A DNA stretch of 64,000 nucleotides from CADBRN01 sp050944685 (GTDB taxonomy: Bacteria > Bacillota > Clostridia > Lachnospirales > Lachnospiraceae), in the NCBI GenBank assembly GCA_050944685.1, contig JBMNRP010000003.1, positions 87,394 through 151,393 on the forward strand, given 5' to 3'. The position numbers and the translations under genes were made by a program. The notes below the pieces were generated by a model. The model did not search any database and had not been told where the DNA came from. It saw only the letters and a list, made by a program, of their open reading frames with translations. Every line of letters starts with the position of its first letter. Position 1 is the stretch's first letter. Shown here piece after piece: positions 1-7,623 of the stretch.

Positions 1-522
1 GCGGTTTCCCTTGTAGATCCATCCTTTCTCATAGAGACGGACGAACACCTCTTCCACGGCTCTGCTGCAGCCCTCGTCCATGGTGAAGCGCTCGCGCTCC
101 CAGTCGGCCGAGGAACCCAGCTTCCGCAGCTGCTTCATGATGCGGCTGCCGTAATCCTTTTTCCACTGCCAGCAGTATTCCAGAAATTTCTCGCGGCCGA
201 TCTCGTGTTTGTCGATTCCCTTCTCTTTGAGCATGTTGGTGACACGGACCTCCGTGGCGATCGCCGCGTGATCCGTTCCCGGCTGCCAGAGCGCCTCGTA
301 CCCCTGCATCCTCTTCCAGCGGATGAGAATGTCCTGCATCGTATTGTCGAGCGCGTGTCCCATATGAAGCTGGCCGGTGATATTCGGCGGCGGCATCACA
401 ATCGTAAACGGTTTTTTATCCGGATTTACCTCTGCGTGAAAATAGCCGTTATCCAGCCATTTCTGATAAAGGCGGTCCTCGATCCCCTTCGGATCATACT
501 GCCTGGCGAGTTCTTTGCCCAT
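1..522 (-). CDS. valS: Valine-tRNA ligase, N-terminal part (runs off the window)
   Basis: Charges tRNA-Val with valine in the cytoplasm. I translated the minus strand by hand: the product starts MGKELARQYDPKGIEDRLY and reaches 174 residues before the left edge cuts it. The class I HIGH signature is present as PPPNITGQLHMGHAL at about residues 44-58, followed by WQPGTDHAAIAT, which is characteristic of ValS rather than IleS or LeuS. The ATG at 522-520 is preceded by GGAAAGGGG, a good ribosome binding site. The catalytic KMSKS loop, editing domain and C-terminal coiled coil lie outside the window. It follows recO with about 98 bases between, which hold a candidate promoter. No T-box leader (common upstream of Firmicutes synthetase genes) is recognisable in this short gap. 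Confidence 0.93.
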   Translation of the reverse strand, partial: MGKELARQYDPKGIEDRLYQKWLDNGYFHAEVNPDKKPFTIVMPPPNITGQLHMGHALDNTMQDILIRWKRMQGYEALWQPGTDHAAIATEVRVTNMLKEKGIDKHEIGREKFLEYCWQWKKDYGSRIMKQLRKLGSSADWERERFTMDEGCSRAVEEVFVRLYEKGWIYKGNR

Positions 523-595
523 GATGTCCCCTTTCCGTTACGACGAAAATTTCTCCCCGGATCCTCCCGGCGTTCTTTCGTCTGAATCTTTACAA

Positions 596-624
596 ATAAT
601 AATAAAGAAAAGAATCCGCGTCAA
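596..624 (-). promoter_or_regulatory. Candidate promoter of valS
   Basis: On the minus strand TTGACG (624-619) is followed after 17 bases by TATTAT (601-596). The -35 box overlaps the recO stop codon. A GC-rich imperfect hairpin followed by a T-rich run overlaps the same place (about 606-638), so this spot may both end the recO transcript and start valS. Confidence 0.5.
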
Positions 625-1271
625 GATGACGGCGCGGTAAAATCGTCCAGGATGGCCCGGCTCCGGATCTTCCGATCCAGCACGCGCGAGAGCCAGTGGT
701 CCGAATGCTTTTCCAGCCCGGCCAGAATTTCGGGGGTGACGCTGAAGTGAAACAGCTTCTGAAGCGGAGCCGTGCAGATATACCGGCAGGTGTAACGGAT
801 GGAATCGTCCGCCCGCTCGGGGGAATAATCCCCGTTCAGCGACATGAGCCGGATCTCATAGATGCGCCGCACCAGACGGTCGTCAAAACGCGGATTCAGC
901 AGTGCCTTCAGCGACAGATAGAGGAGATTCAGCATATCGGTGCTCTCGATCCCCTCCCGCCCGTAATAACTCGCGAGCTCCAGAAAATAAAAGCCGTAGT
1001 AAACGCCCGGCATGTCTGCCGCAAGGTCGGTAAAATATTCCTTTATTTCCGCCGACGTGAGGCTGTAGGCGCTTCTTCCGGGAACGACGGAAAAGACGCC
1101 GGTCGCAAACGGATTCGACGCGGCGAGCAGCGTACTCCTCGGCCGTCTGGCACCGCGCGCGAAGGCGGTGATCTTCCCCTCCTCGCAGGTCAGAAGAACC
1201 AGCCGCTTGTCATTTTCCCCGACCGGCATGGCCGACAGTACGATTCCGGATAAATTGATCGATTCACTCAT
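621..1271 (-). CDS. recO: DNA repair protein RecO (short form)
   Basis: RecO helps RecR load RecA on single-stranded DNA in recombinational repair. The 216-residue product has the family N-terminus: an OB-fold segment with GIVLSAMPVGENDKRLVLLT and then GKITAFARGARRPRS (about residues 9-47). The helical C-terminal half follows, with YGFYFLELASYYGREG near residue 90. It is shorter than the usual 240-260 residues. The region that carries a CxxC...CxxC zinc site in many clostridial homologues is reduced to a short stretch with only two Cys (TCRYICTAP). Position directly downstream of era is typical of Firmicutes. recR is also present, at 55.0 kb. Confidence 0.88.
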   Translation of the reverse strand: MSESINLSGIVLSAMPVGENDKRLVLLTCEEGKITAFARGARRPRSTLLAASNPFATGVFSVVPGRSAYSLTSAEIKEYFTDLAADMPGVYYGFYFLELASYYGREGIESTDMLNLLYLSLKALLNPRFDDRLVRRIYEIRLMSLNGDYSPERADDSIRYTCRYICTAPLQKLFHFSVTPEILAGLEKHSDHWLSRVLDRKIRSRAILDDFTAPSS

Positions 1272-1296
1272 TCGCCCGTCCGTTTCCTGTTATTTC

Positions 1297-2214
1297 CTAT
1301 TCGCTCAGCCGTTTCCTGTCATATCCGTAGTTTTTCATCAGAACGTCGCTGTCGCGCCAGTTTTTCCGGACCTTGACCCACAGCTTCAGATTGACCTTCG
1401 TCTCCAGAAGCTGCTCGATCTCGGGGCGGGCCTCGCTTCCGATCTTTTTCAGCATACTCCCGTTTTTCCCGATGATGATGCCCTTGTGGGAATCCCGCTC
1501 ACAGATGATGGTCGCGTCAATGTCCGTGATTCTTCCGTCTTCCCGCGTCTTCATCCGCTCAATGGTGACGGCGATTCCGTGAGGCACCTCCTCCCCGAGA
1601 CTGCGGAGAGCCTTTTCACGGATCAGCTCCGCCGCGATCTGACGGACCGGCTGGTCGGTGACGGTGTTTTCGTCGAAAAAGCGCGGTCCGTACGGGAGAT
1701 ACTGGAACAGCGTATCGAGAATGGTGTCCAGATTCCGGCTCTGCTTCGCCGATGCCGGGATGATCTGCACAAACGGGCAGAGGCCGCGGAACCTCTCGAT
1801 CGCTTCCGGAATCTCCGCTTTCTTCACGGTGTCAATCTTGTTGATGACCAGAATAACCGGCAGGCCGGAGTGCGTCAGCATCGAGGCGATGTGCCTCTCG
1901 CCGGGGCCGATGGCCTCGTGCGGCTCCACCAGCCACAGAACGGCGTCTACGTCGCGGATCGTGTGCTCCGCGGCGTATACCATGTATTCGCCGAGCCTGT
2001 TTTTCGCCTTGTGGATGCCGGGGGTATCCAGAAAAACGATCTGGCCCCGCTCGCAGTTGTATACGGTCTGGATCCGGTTTCTCGTCGTCTGCGGCTTCCG
2101 GGAGGTAATCGCGATCTTCTGCCCGATGATGTGGTTCATCAGAGTGGATTTCCCGACGTTCGGCCTCCCGATCAGAGCGACGAATCCGGACTTCGTCTGC
2201 GGTGTATTTTCCAT
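1297..2214 (-). CDS. era: GTPase Era, 16S rRNA maturation factor
   Basis: Era is an essential GTPase that binds the 3' end of 16S rRNA and assists 30S assembly. The 305-residue product has the full G-motif set: GRPNVGKS (residues 16-23), DTPGIH (G3), NKID (G4) and SAK (G5). A C-terminal KH RNA-binding domain follows, marked by GIIIGKNGSMLKKIG. The length is normal. The ATG at 2214 has GGAG about ten bases upstream. It lies between the M16 peptidase gene (40 bases upstream) and recO (25 bases downstream), so it is probably cotranscribed with both. Confidence 0.97.
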   Translation of the reverse strand: MENTPQTKSGFVALIGRPNVGKSTLMNHIIGQKIAITSRKPQTTRNRIQTVYNCERGQIVFLDTPGIHKAKNRLGEYMVYAAEHTIRDVDAVLWLVEPHEAIGPGERHIASMLTHSGLPVILVINKIDTVKKAEIPEAIERFRGLCPFVQIIPASAKQSRNLDTILDTLFQYLPYGPRFFDENTVTDQPVRQIAAELIREKALRSLGEEVPHGIAVTIERMKTREDGRITDIDATIICERDSHKGIIIGKNGSMLKKIGSEARPEIEQLLETKVNLKLWVKVRKNWRDSDVLMKNYGYDRKRLSE

Positions 2215-2253
2215 AGGGTGATGTCTCCTTCTTGTGCGGCAGGAGCGGAAGTC

Positions 2254-5238
2254 TTAAGACCGCACCAGCGGACCGGTAAAGCGGAAGGTGTCCGCCTCCC
2301 GGTCGATCGCGGCCTCACTTCCGATCACGCAGATATTTTCGGTGTCCGCGATCACATGTGACATTTCCTCCAGCGCACGGATCGTTCCGTCATCCGCCGA
2401 GAGAATTTCATCCCGTTCCTTCTGGTAATCCGCCTCCGAAAAGCCGGAGAAATGGGATTCCAGCGAGACGGCGCCTTTAGCCGCCGCATTCATCGGCGTA
2501 TCCATCTCGCTGATCGTGCCGATGATGTACTTCGTCATCTCATCCTCGTCCGCCTCGAAATTTTTCAGGTATTCCGGGAGTCCGCGGTACACCTCCAGCG
2601 TTCTCTTCAGATGCGGGTCGCGGTAGGAAACCAGAACCGCATCCCCGTTTTTCTGGAAAAGAGCCATACAGCCATAAGCCCCTCCCTTCACGCGGAGATT
2701 TGTCCAGAGATAATCGTACGAGAGGATGGTCTTCAAGATCCTCAGCGCGCCGGTATAGGCAAATCCCCTCTGGATGAAATTGCCCGCGGTCGCGGCGTAC
2801 TGCACCTGACCGGACGTCTTCCAGCCCTCGTTCTTTGCCTCCGGCTTCCAGACAAAACCCGTCTTTGCCTCTTCATAGTAGTCCTCCATGGAACGGTCGA
2901 ATTCCGCGAGCGCTTCTTTCATCGAGACGATCTCCGACCGGAGCTCTTCGAAACCGCCGCCTTCCGCAGCCCGGTCCGCCTCATCGAGTTCTTCTCCGGA
3001 GGCGGTGATGCTGACGATCATATTTTCCGGGCGGAAGAGGAGAACCAGGAGTTTCCGCATCCCTTCGATCAGATCATCGATGCGCTCCTCGAAATGCGCG
3101 TCCGCGTCCTCTATGAAACGGTAGAAATCAATACCGTCCGCGCGCTCGTGCCACCCATCGACAGGCGTCAGATAGGACATCGCCCTCTTCGCCGCCGTCA
3201 CGTGGCCGGCAGAGGTCATAGAGCTCTGCATGCTGACCTTCATGCTGGCAATAATCTCGCGCAGCCGTTTTTTGTCGTCGATCTTTGAGGTCAGCAGGAT
3301 CTCCCGTATCATCTCAAAGACAAACTTCTGCTTCGGCAGGAGATACCTGGCCTGCACCCCGAAAAAGCAGTCGAATTTCATCTCCGCGTCCGGATCCGAA
3401 AAGGTCTGGATCCCGCAGGAAATGCCGCCCGTATTCGCATTGATCACATGGAAGAGCTTCCCGTAGTGATAATGCTCCGTGCTCACCATCCCGAGCACGC
3501 TCTTCAGAAGTCCCATATATTCCGTAAGCTCATCCGGGACTTTTTTCGCATCAAACAGAACGGTCAGATAACCGATCCCGTTCGTGAAATAATTCTGGTG
3601 CAGAAGCTTCGTTCCGCCGACGTCGGTCTCTTCCCGGCAGATCCGGACCGGCGTTTTCTTTCCGATATCCCCGCGGGTCAGATGCGGCAGGCTGGCAATG
3701 GCCTCCTCGCTTTCCTCGCTCTCCTGATATTCCCGGAGTGCCTCTGTCTCCGCGACGATGCGGTCCACCTCTTCATCCGGAAGCGAATCTTTATAGGCGG
3801 CCAGCTTCTTCGCCGTCTCCTCTTCCTTTTCCTTCTGCATTCCCTTCTTCGGGGCGAGCGTGACCACGCAGCGGAACGGATTGTCCAGGAGATACTTCCG
3901 GATCAGATCCTCGAAGTAACCCTCGTCCGCCTTCTTCTTCAGCGTCTCGAACACATCCAGCTGCTTCAGGTAGTCAAACGGCCTGTTCTCGTCGTAGAGC
4001 CAGCTCTCAAACAGCTCCAGCCCGTAGATCAGCCCCTTCGGATAGGACGCGTAGTCCGCCTCGCGGAACCGGAACTCGAAGAAATTGATTCCGGAGGCAA
4101 GAGCGGTTTTGTCGATGCCGTTTTTCGCCTGATCCGCCAGCACATCACGGATGATCTGCAGGAACTGCTCCTGCTGCTCTTCGTCGGCGTTTTTCGCCAC
4201 GACGGAGAAATAGGGCTGCAGGATCCCGTCCTCGTAGGAGCCGTAAACCTCTTCGCCGATGTGAGCGTCAAGCAGCGCCTGCCGGACCGGAGCGCCCGGC
4301 GAGGACAGAAGAACGTAATCGAGGATGGTAAAGGCGACATTGAGCGTCACGTCCATCGTGTCCCCGATCACCATGCTCTCTTCCAGATACGTATTGCGAT
4401 CCGTCGATTCGTCGTCCAGAATCGGGTAATACTCTTTCACGTACACCGGCTTCTCAAAAGGCTTCTGGAACCGGATCTCCGAGTCGACAGCAGAACTGTC
4501 GAATTTCGAGAGATACGCGCGGTCCATCCAGTCGAGCCGCTCCTCCATATCCATATTTCCGTACAGATAGATGTAGCTGTTCGACGGATGGTAATACTTT
4601 TTATGAAACGCGAGAAAATCCTCATAGGTAAGCGTGGGAATCACGTCGGGATCACCGCCCGATTCCACACCGTAGGCCGTATCCGGGAAAAGCGTGTTCA
4701 TGACGATGCGGGAGAGGACCTCGTCGCTCGAGGAAAACGCTCCCTTCATCTCATTGTAGACGACGCCATTCAGCGTAAGCGGGTCGTCCCGGTTCTCGAG
4801 GTGATAGTGCCACCCCTCCTGCCGGAAAATCTTCTCCTCCCGATAGATATTGGGATAGAAAACGGCATCCAGATAGACATCCATCAGATTCCTGAAATCC
4901 ACGTCATTGCAGCTGGCCACCGGAAACATCGTCTTGTCCGGATAAGTCATCGCATTCAGAAACGTGTTCAGCGAACCCTTCACCAGCTCGATAAACGGGT
5001 CCTTCAGAGGATACTTCCTCGACCCGCACAGGACCGTGTGTTCAATAATATGCGCGACGCCCGTCGAATCGGCGGGCGGAGTTCGAAACGCGATATTAAA
5101 CACTTTATTTTCATCGTCGTTGGAAAGCAGCGCCACTCTTGCGCCGCTCTTTTTGTGACGCAGAAGATACCCTTCCGCGTGCACATCGGGAATGTCTTCC
5201 CGTCTGATCAGCTCATAGGCTTCCGGTATCGTAATCAT
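2254..5238 (-). CDS. M16C-family zinc metallopeptidase (presequence-protease/insulinase type)
   Basis: A single-chain, four-domain peptidase of the M16C family (PreP/Cym1-like), which degrades peptides inside a closed chamber. It has 994 residues from the chosen start. The inverted zinc motif HxxEH is HIIEH at residues 63-67, followed by the family hallmark CGSRKYPLKDPF and GSLNTFLNAMTYPDKTMFP. The C-terminal half carries the related but inactive repeat with RVKGGAYGCMALF, matching the substrate-binding half of the family. I chose the ATG at 5238 (MITIPEAYEL) because AGAAGGAGGG lies just before it; a start 7 codons upstream is possible but poorly placed. No signal peptide is seen, so it is probably cytoplasmic. 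It follows the SseB-like gene by 24 bases. Confidence 0.93.
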   Translation of the reverse strand: MITIPEAYELIRREDIPDVHAEGYLLRHKKSGARVALLSNDDENKVFNIAFRTPPADSTGVAHIIEHTVLCGSRKYPLKDPFIELVKGSLNTFLNAMTYPDKTMFPVASCNDVDFRNLMDVYLDAVFYPNIYREEKIFRQEGWHYHLENRDDPLTLNGVVYNEMKGAFSSSDEVLSRIVMNTLFPDTAYGVESGGDPDVIPTLTYEDFLAFHKKYYHPSNSYIYLYGNMDMEERLDWMDRAYLSKFDSSAVDSEIRFQKPFEKPVYVKEYYPILDDESTDRNTYLEESMVIGDTMDVTLNVAFTILDYVLLSSPGAPVRQALLDAHIGEEVYGSYEDGILQPYFSVVAKNADEEQQEQFLQIIRDVLADQAKNGIDKTALASGINFFEFRFREADYASYPKGLIYGLELFESWLYDENRPFDYLKQLDVFETLKKKADEGYFEDLIRKYLLDNPFRCVVTLAPKKGMQKEKEEETAKKLAAYKDSLPDEEVDRIVAETEALREYQESEESEEAIASLPHLTRGDIGKKTPVRICREETDVGGTKLLHQNYFTNGIGYLTVLFDAKKVPDELTEYMGLLKSVLGMVSTEHYHYGKLFHVINANTGGISCGIQTFSDPDAEMKFDCFFGVQARYLLPKQKFVFEMIREILLTSKIDDKKRLREIIASMKVSMQSSMTSAGHVTAAKRAMSYLTPVDGWHERADGIDFYRFIEDADAHFEERIDDLIEGMRKLLVLLFRPENMIVSITASGEELDEADRAAEGGGFEELRSEIVSMKEALAEFDRSMEDYYEEAKTGFVWKPEAKNEGWKTSGQVQYAATAGNFIQRGFAYTGALRILKTILSYDYLWTNLRVKGGAYGCMALFQKNGDAVLVSYRDPHLKRTLEVYRGLPEYLKNFEADEDEMTKYIIGTISEMDTPMNAAAKGAVSLESHFSGFSEADYQKERDEILSADDGTIRALEEMSHVIADTENICVIGSEAAIDREADTFRFTGPLVRS

Positions 5239-5262
5239 AGCCCTCCTTCTTCCGGACATTCT

Positions 5263-6081
5263 TCAGCCGCCCGTCACGTATCTTCTCTTCATCTCCCGCA
5301 GCTGCTCCACCGTCAGCGAAAGATTGATGCTGGCCGGATTAAAGACAAAAGCCTCCGCCGGTTTTCTGATGATCTTCGGCAGCGCGTCATAATCGACGGC
5401 CGTGATGCTGAGTTTCATATTCCGGTTGCCGGAATTGAAACGCCGGAATTCATAGAAATCCGAGTAAACCGGGAAGAACACCTTTCCGGCCTTATTCTTG
5501 ATATAGGGAATGCCGACCTTCTGTCTCTTGTCCGCAGGATTCCACTTTCCCTTTACCTGACTGGTGTCAAACGCCACAATGAAGCTGGAGCGGACCAGAT
5601 TGACGGCCATCTCCTCCTCCAGATCTCTCAGATGCTTTTTCTCATCCTGAGAAAATTCCATGTGACGGCGCGCTCCCTGCATGAAATAGGCGGCGGTCAG
5701 CTGAACCTCCGGATTCGTCTTCGGAAGTCCGTCCGGCAGATCGGGAAATTTCGACTGAGCCGCGAGATCGGGGAGCTTCACGGGAACCGGGGCTCCCTCA
5801 TCCACCAGCTGAATCGTATCGACTCCCATCGCGTACAGCTGGTCAAAAAACATCTGGAATTTATCATTCGGAAAAGCAAATGCTTTCAGGCCGTATTGAT
5901 CCTTGCGGAAAATACGCGCGTACTCCTGAAGCGTCTCTTCCTTCGTAAATACGTATACCTGGTCGCAGAAGGTCTTGTCGTCGCACTCGACGAACGGGAG
6001 ATTCGTCGCCGTAGAATACAGCGCGAGAATCTGATCGAACTTCAGAAACCGCTTCGCCTCAAATCGCATGTCAATTGCCAT
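5263..6081 (-). CDS. SseB-family protein
   Basis: The 272-residue product resembles the SseB family (enhanced serine sensitivity), whose biochemical role is not settled. The N-terminal half has a typical segment, MQGARRHMEFSQDEKKHL, and the C-terminal half matches the second SseB domain, with FFPVYSDFYEFRRF and a late Ile/Leu-rich stretch PASINLSLT. No signal peptide or membrane segment is visible, so it is probably cytosolic. The start at 6081 is favoured over an in-frame codon at 6123 because CCGGAGG lies seven bases before it. It lies between apbE (97 bases upstream) and the M16 peptidase gene. Confidence 0.75.
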   Translation of the reverse strand: MAIDMRFEAKRFLKFDQILALYSTATNLPFVECDDKTFCDQVYVFTKEETLQEYARIFRKDQYGLKAFAFPNDKFQMFFDQLYAMGVDTIQLVDEGAPVPVKLPDLAAQSKFPDLPDGLPKTNPEVQLTAAYFMQGARRHMEFSQDEKKHLRDLEEEMAVNLVRSSFIVAFDTSQVKGKWNPADKRQKVGIPYIKNKAGKVFFPVYSDFYEFRRFNSGNRNMKLSITAVDYDALPKIIRKPAEAFVFNPASINLSLTVEQLREMKRRYVTGG

Positions 6082-6178
6082 GTCTGCCTCCGGTTTCAGT
6101 CTGATTATATGGCGCAGTAACAAGCATATTCTAACACACTTTCGGAAAAGCGCAAAGGCAGCCCCCGCCGAACTGCCC

Positions 6179-7267
6179 TCACCCGTCCGCGCGCACGACC
6201 TTCACCTTCCTGTCGGACTCGAAGCTGTCCGCGATCCCCTCGGTGACGAGCAGCGATCCGTCGTCCTTCAGGAGAATGAAATCGAATTCGCCGCTGTGCC
6301 CGCGCCAGAACTTCTCCGCCTCTTCCGGCCCCATGATAAAGAGCGAGGTGGACAGACCATCCGCGAGGGTCCCGTCCGCACTGACGACCGTCGAGGAAAC
6401 TATGCCGCTGTCGGCAGGGTATCCCGTGTCCGGATCGATGATGTGGTGATATCGTTTTCCGTTCTTTTCAAAATAGCGCTCGTATCCGCCCGAGGTGATG
6501 ACAGCCTTGTCGTGGGTCGTCAGAATCCCCAGATAATCCTCTTCCTCTCCTTCTTCGGTTCCGCGGATTCCGACCTTCCAGTCACTTCCGTCCGGCTTCT
6601 CCCCGAGCGTCTCGACATTGCCCCCGAGATTGACCAGACCGCTGGTCACGCCGTACTCCCGGAAGATTTCCATCACCTTCGCGGAGGTATAGCCCTTTGC
6701 GATGCCTCCGAAGTCGATCTCCATCCCGTCCTTCCCGAATGAGACCTTTCCGCTCGCCTCATCGAACCGGATCTCCGAGGCGTCGACGAGCTTCAGCGTT
6801 TCCCGGATCTCTTTTTTCGAGGGCACCCGGTAGTTCTGGTCCGGGAAGCCCCAGAGCTGCATGATCGGATAGATGGAGATATCAAACTTTCCGTCCGTCT
6901 CCTCACAGAGCTCCAGCGACCGCTTCAGAAGAGCGCATCCGTCTTCGGAAAGCGTTCCTCCGCCGTCCCGATTGATCCGGGCGACCTCACTGTCCTCATT
7001 TCCGGTCGAAAGCATGTCATCGATCGACCGGATCTCCTCCACCGCGGCGTGAACCGCGTCTTCCGCGTGAGGGCCGTACGCCGTCACCGACATATACGTG
7101 TCCATCGCAAAGACATCGCGCGTCACCGCCTCGTCCGATGAATTCTGAACATTTTCTCCGGAAGATCCGGAGACCTGTCCTTCCGCTCCTCCGCATCCCG
7201 AGATCAGCAACGCGAGAGCCATCGCAAATCCCGCGATCCTGAGCCGGTTATTCTTTCGCTTTCTCAT
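6179..7267 (-). CDS. apbE: FAD:protein FMN transferase lipoprotein (ApbE)
   Basis: ApbE attaches FMN covalently to a Thr of extracytoplasmic flavoproteins such as NqrC/RnfG-type or FMN-binding domain proteins. The 362-residue product begins with a lipoprotein signal ending in LLISGC (lipidated Cys near residue 25), so it is anchored on the outer face of the membrane. Family signatures are present: DTYMSVTAYG, a long helix with EVARINR, FGGIAKGY, HHIIDPDTGYPA and the metal/FAD site region ADGLSTSLFIMG. No flavinylation target is encoded in this window, so its substrate is unknown here. A candidate promoter (7351-7379) lies upstream, and sseB follows 97 bases downstream. Confidence 0.95.
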   Translation of the reverse strand: MRKRKNNRLRIAGFAMALALLISGCGGAEGQVSGSSGENVQNSSDEAVTRDVFAMDTYMSVTAYGPHAEDAVHAAVEEIRSIDDMLSTGNEDSEVARINRDGGGTLSEDGCALLKRSLELCEETDGKFDISIYPIMQLWGFPDQNYRVPSKKEIRETLKLVDASEIRFDEASGKVSFGKDGMEIDFGGIAKGYTSAKVMEIFREYGVTSGLVNLGGNVETLGEKPDGSDWKVGIRGTEEGEEEDYLGILTTHDKAVITSGGYERYFEKNGKRYHHIIDPDTGYPADSGIVSSTVVSADGTLADGLSTSLFIMGPEEAEKFWRGHSGEFDFILLKDDGSLLVTEGIADSFESDRKVKVVRADG

Positions 7268-7350
7268 TAATACACCTGATTTTTCCGTGTGTAATGCATT
7301 TCCCGCCGCTTCGCATCTTCCCGCGAAAATCCGCAGGACCGCCTCTGTTC

Positions 7351-7379
7351 ATATTGAGATCTCCGGCTTCTTTTGTCAA
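7351..7379 (-). promoter_or_regulatory. Candidate promoter of the apbE series
   Basis: TTGACA (7379-7374) and CAATAT (7356-7351) with a 17-base spacer on the minus strand. It lies about 85 bases before the apbE start and after the amt terminators. The -35 is perfect and the -10 is weak. Confidence 0.5.
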
Positions 7380-7410
7380 TCCGCAATCTGCGGAAAACCT
7401 CCCGGCTCAC

Positions 7411-7457
7411 AAAAAAAAGGCCTTCCGCGCAAACCCGGAAAGAAAGCGCTGAAGGCC
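7411..7457 (-). terminator. Rho-independent terminator (second of a tandem after amt)
   Basis: On the minus strand GGCCTTC (7457-7451) and GAAGGCC (7425-7419), extended by GCGC/GCGC, form a hairpin followed by eight T (7418-7411). It lies about 100 bases past the first amt terminator. Confidence 0.8.
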
Positions 7458-7502
7458 ACGAAGGATATCCGCCGACGGAAAGCCCGTAACATAAAAAAGG
7501 CG

Positions 7503-7538
7503 AAAAAAGCAGCGGGGCTGCCGTGCCGTGGCAGCCCC
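7503..7538 (-). terminator. Rho-independent terminator of amt
   Basis: A perfect nine-pair stem GGGGCTGCC/GGCAGCCCC (7538-7514, seven-base loop) is followed on the minus strand by GCTGCTTTTTT. It sits 86 bases after the amt stop codon. Confidence 0.88.
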
Positions 7539-7623
7539 TGTATATAAGAAAACAGAAGATTGAAAAATGGCAAATTTATGGTTTCCGTGAAGCCCGCCGG
7601 AACCGGCGCCGGCTGTCACGCAT

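Noticed and set aside
3448..6120. 890-codon plus-strand frame opposite the M16 peptidase and SseB genes
   Set aside because: Shadow frame: low-complexity basic/hydrophobic translation without motifs, opposite two recognised genes.
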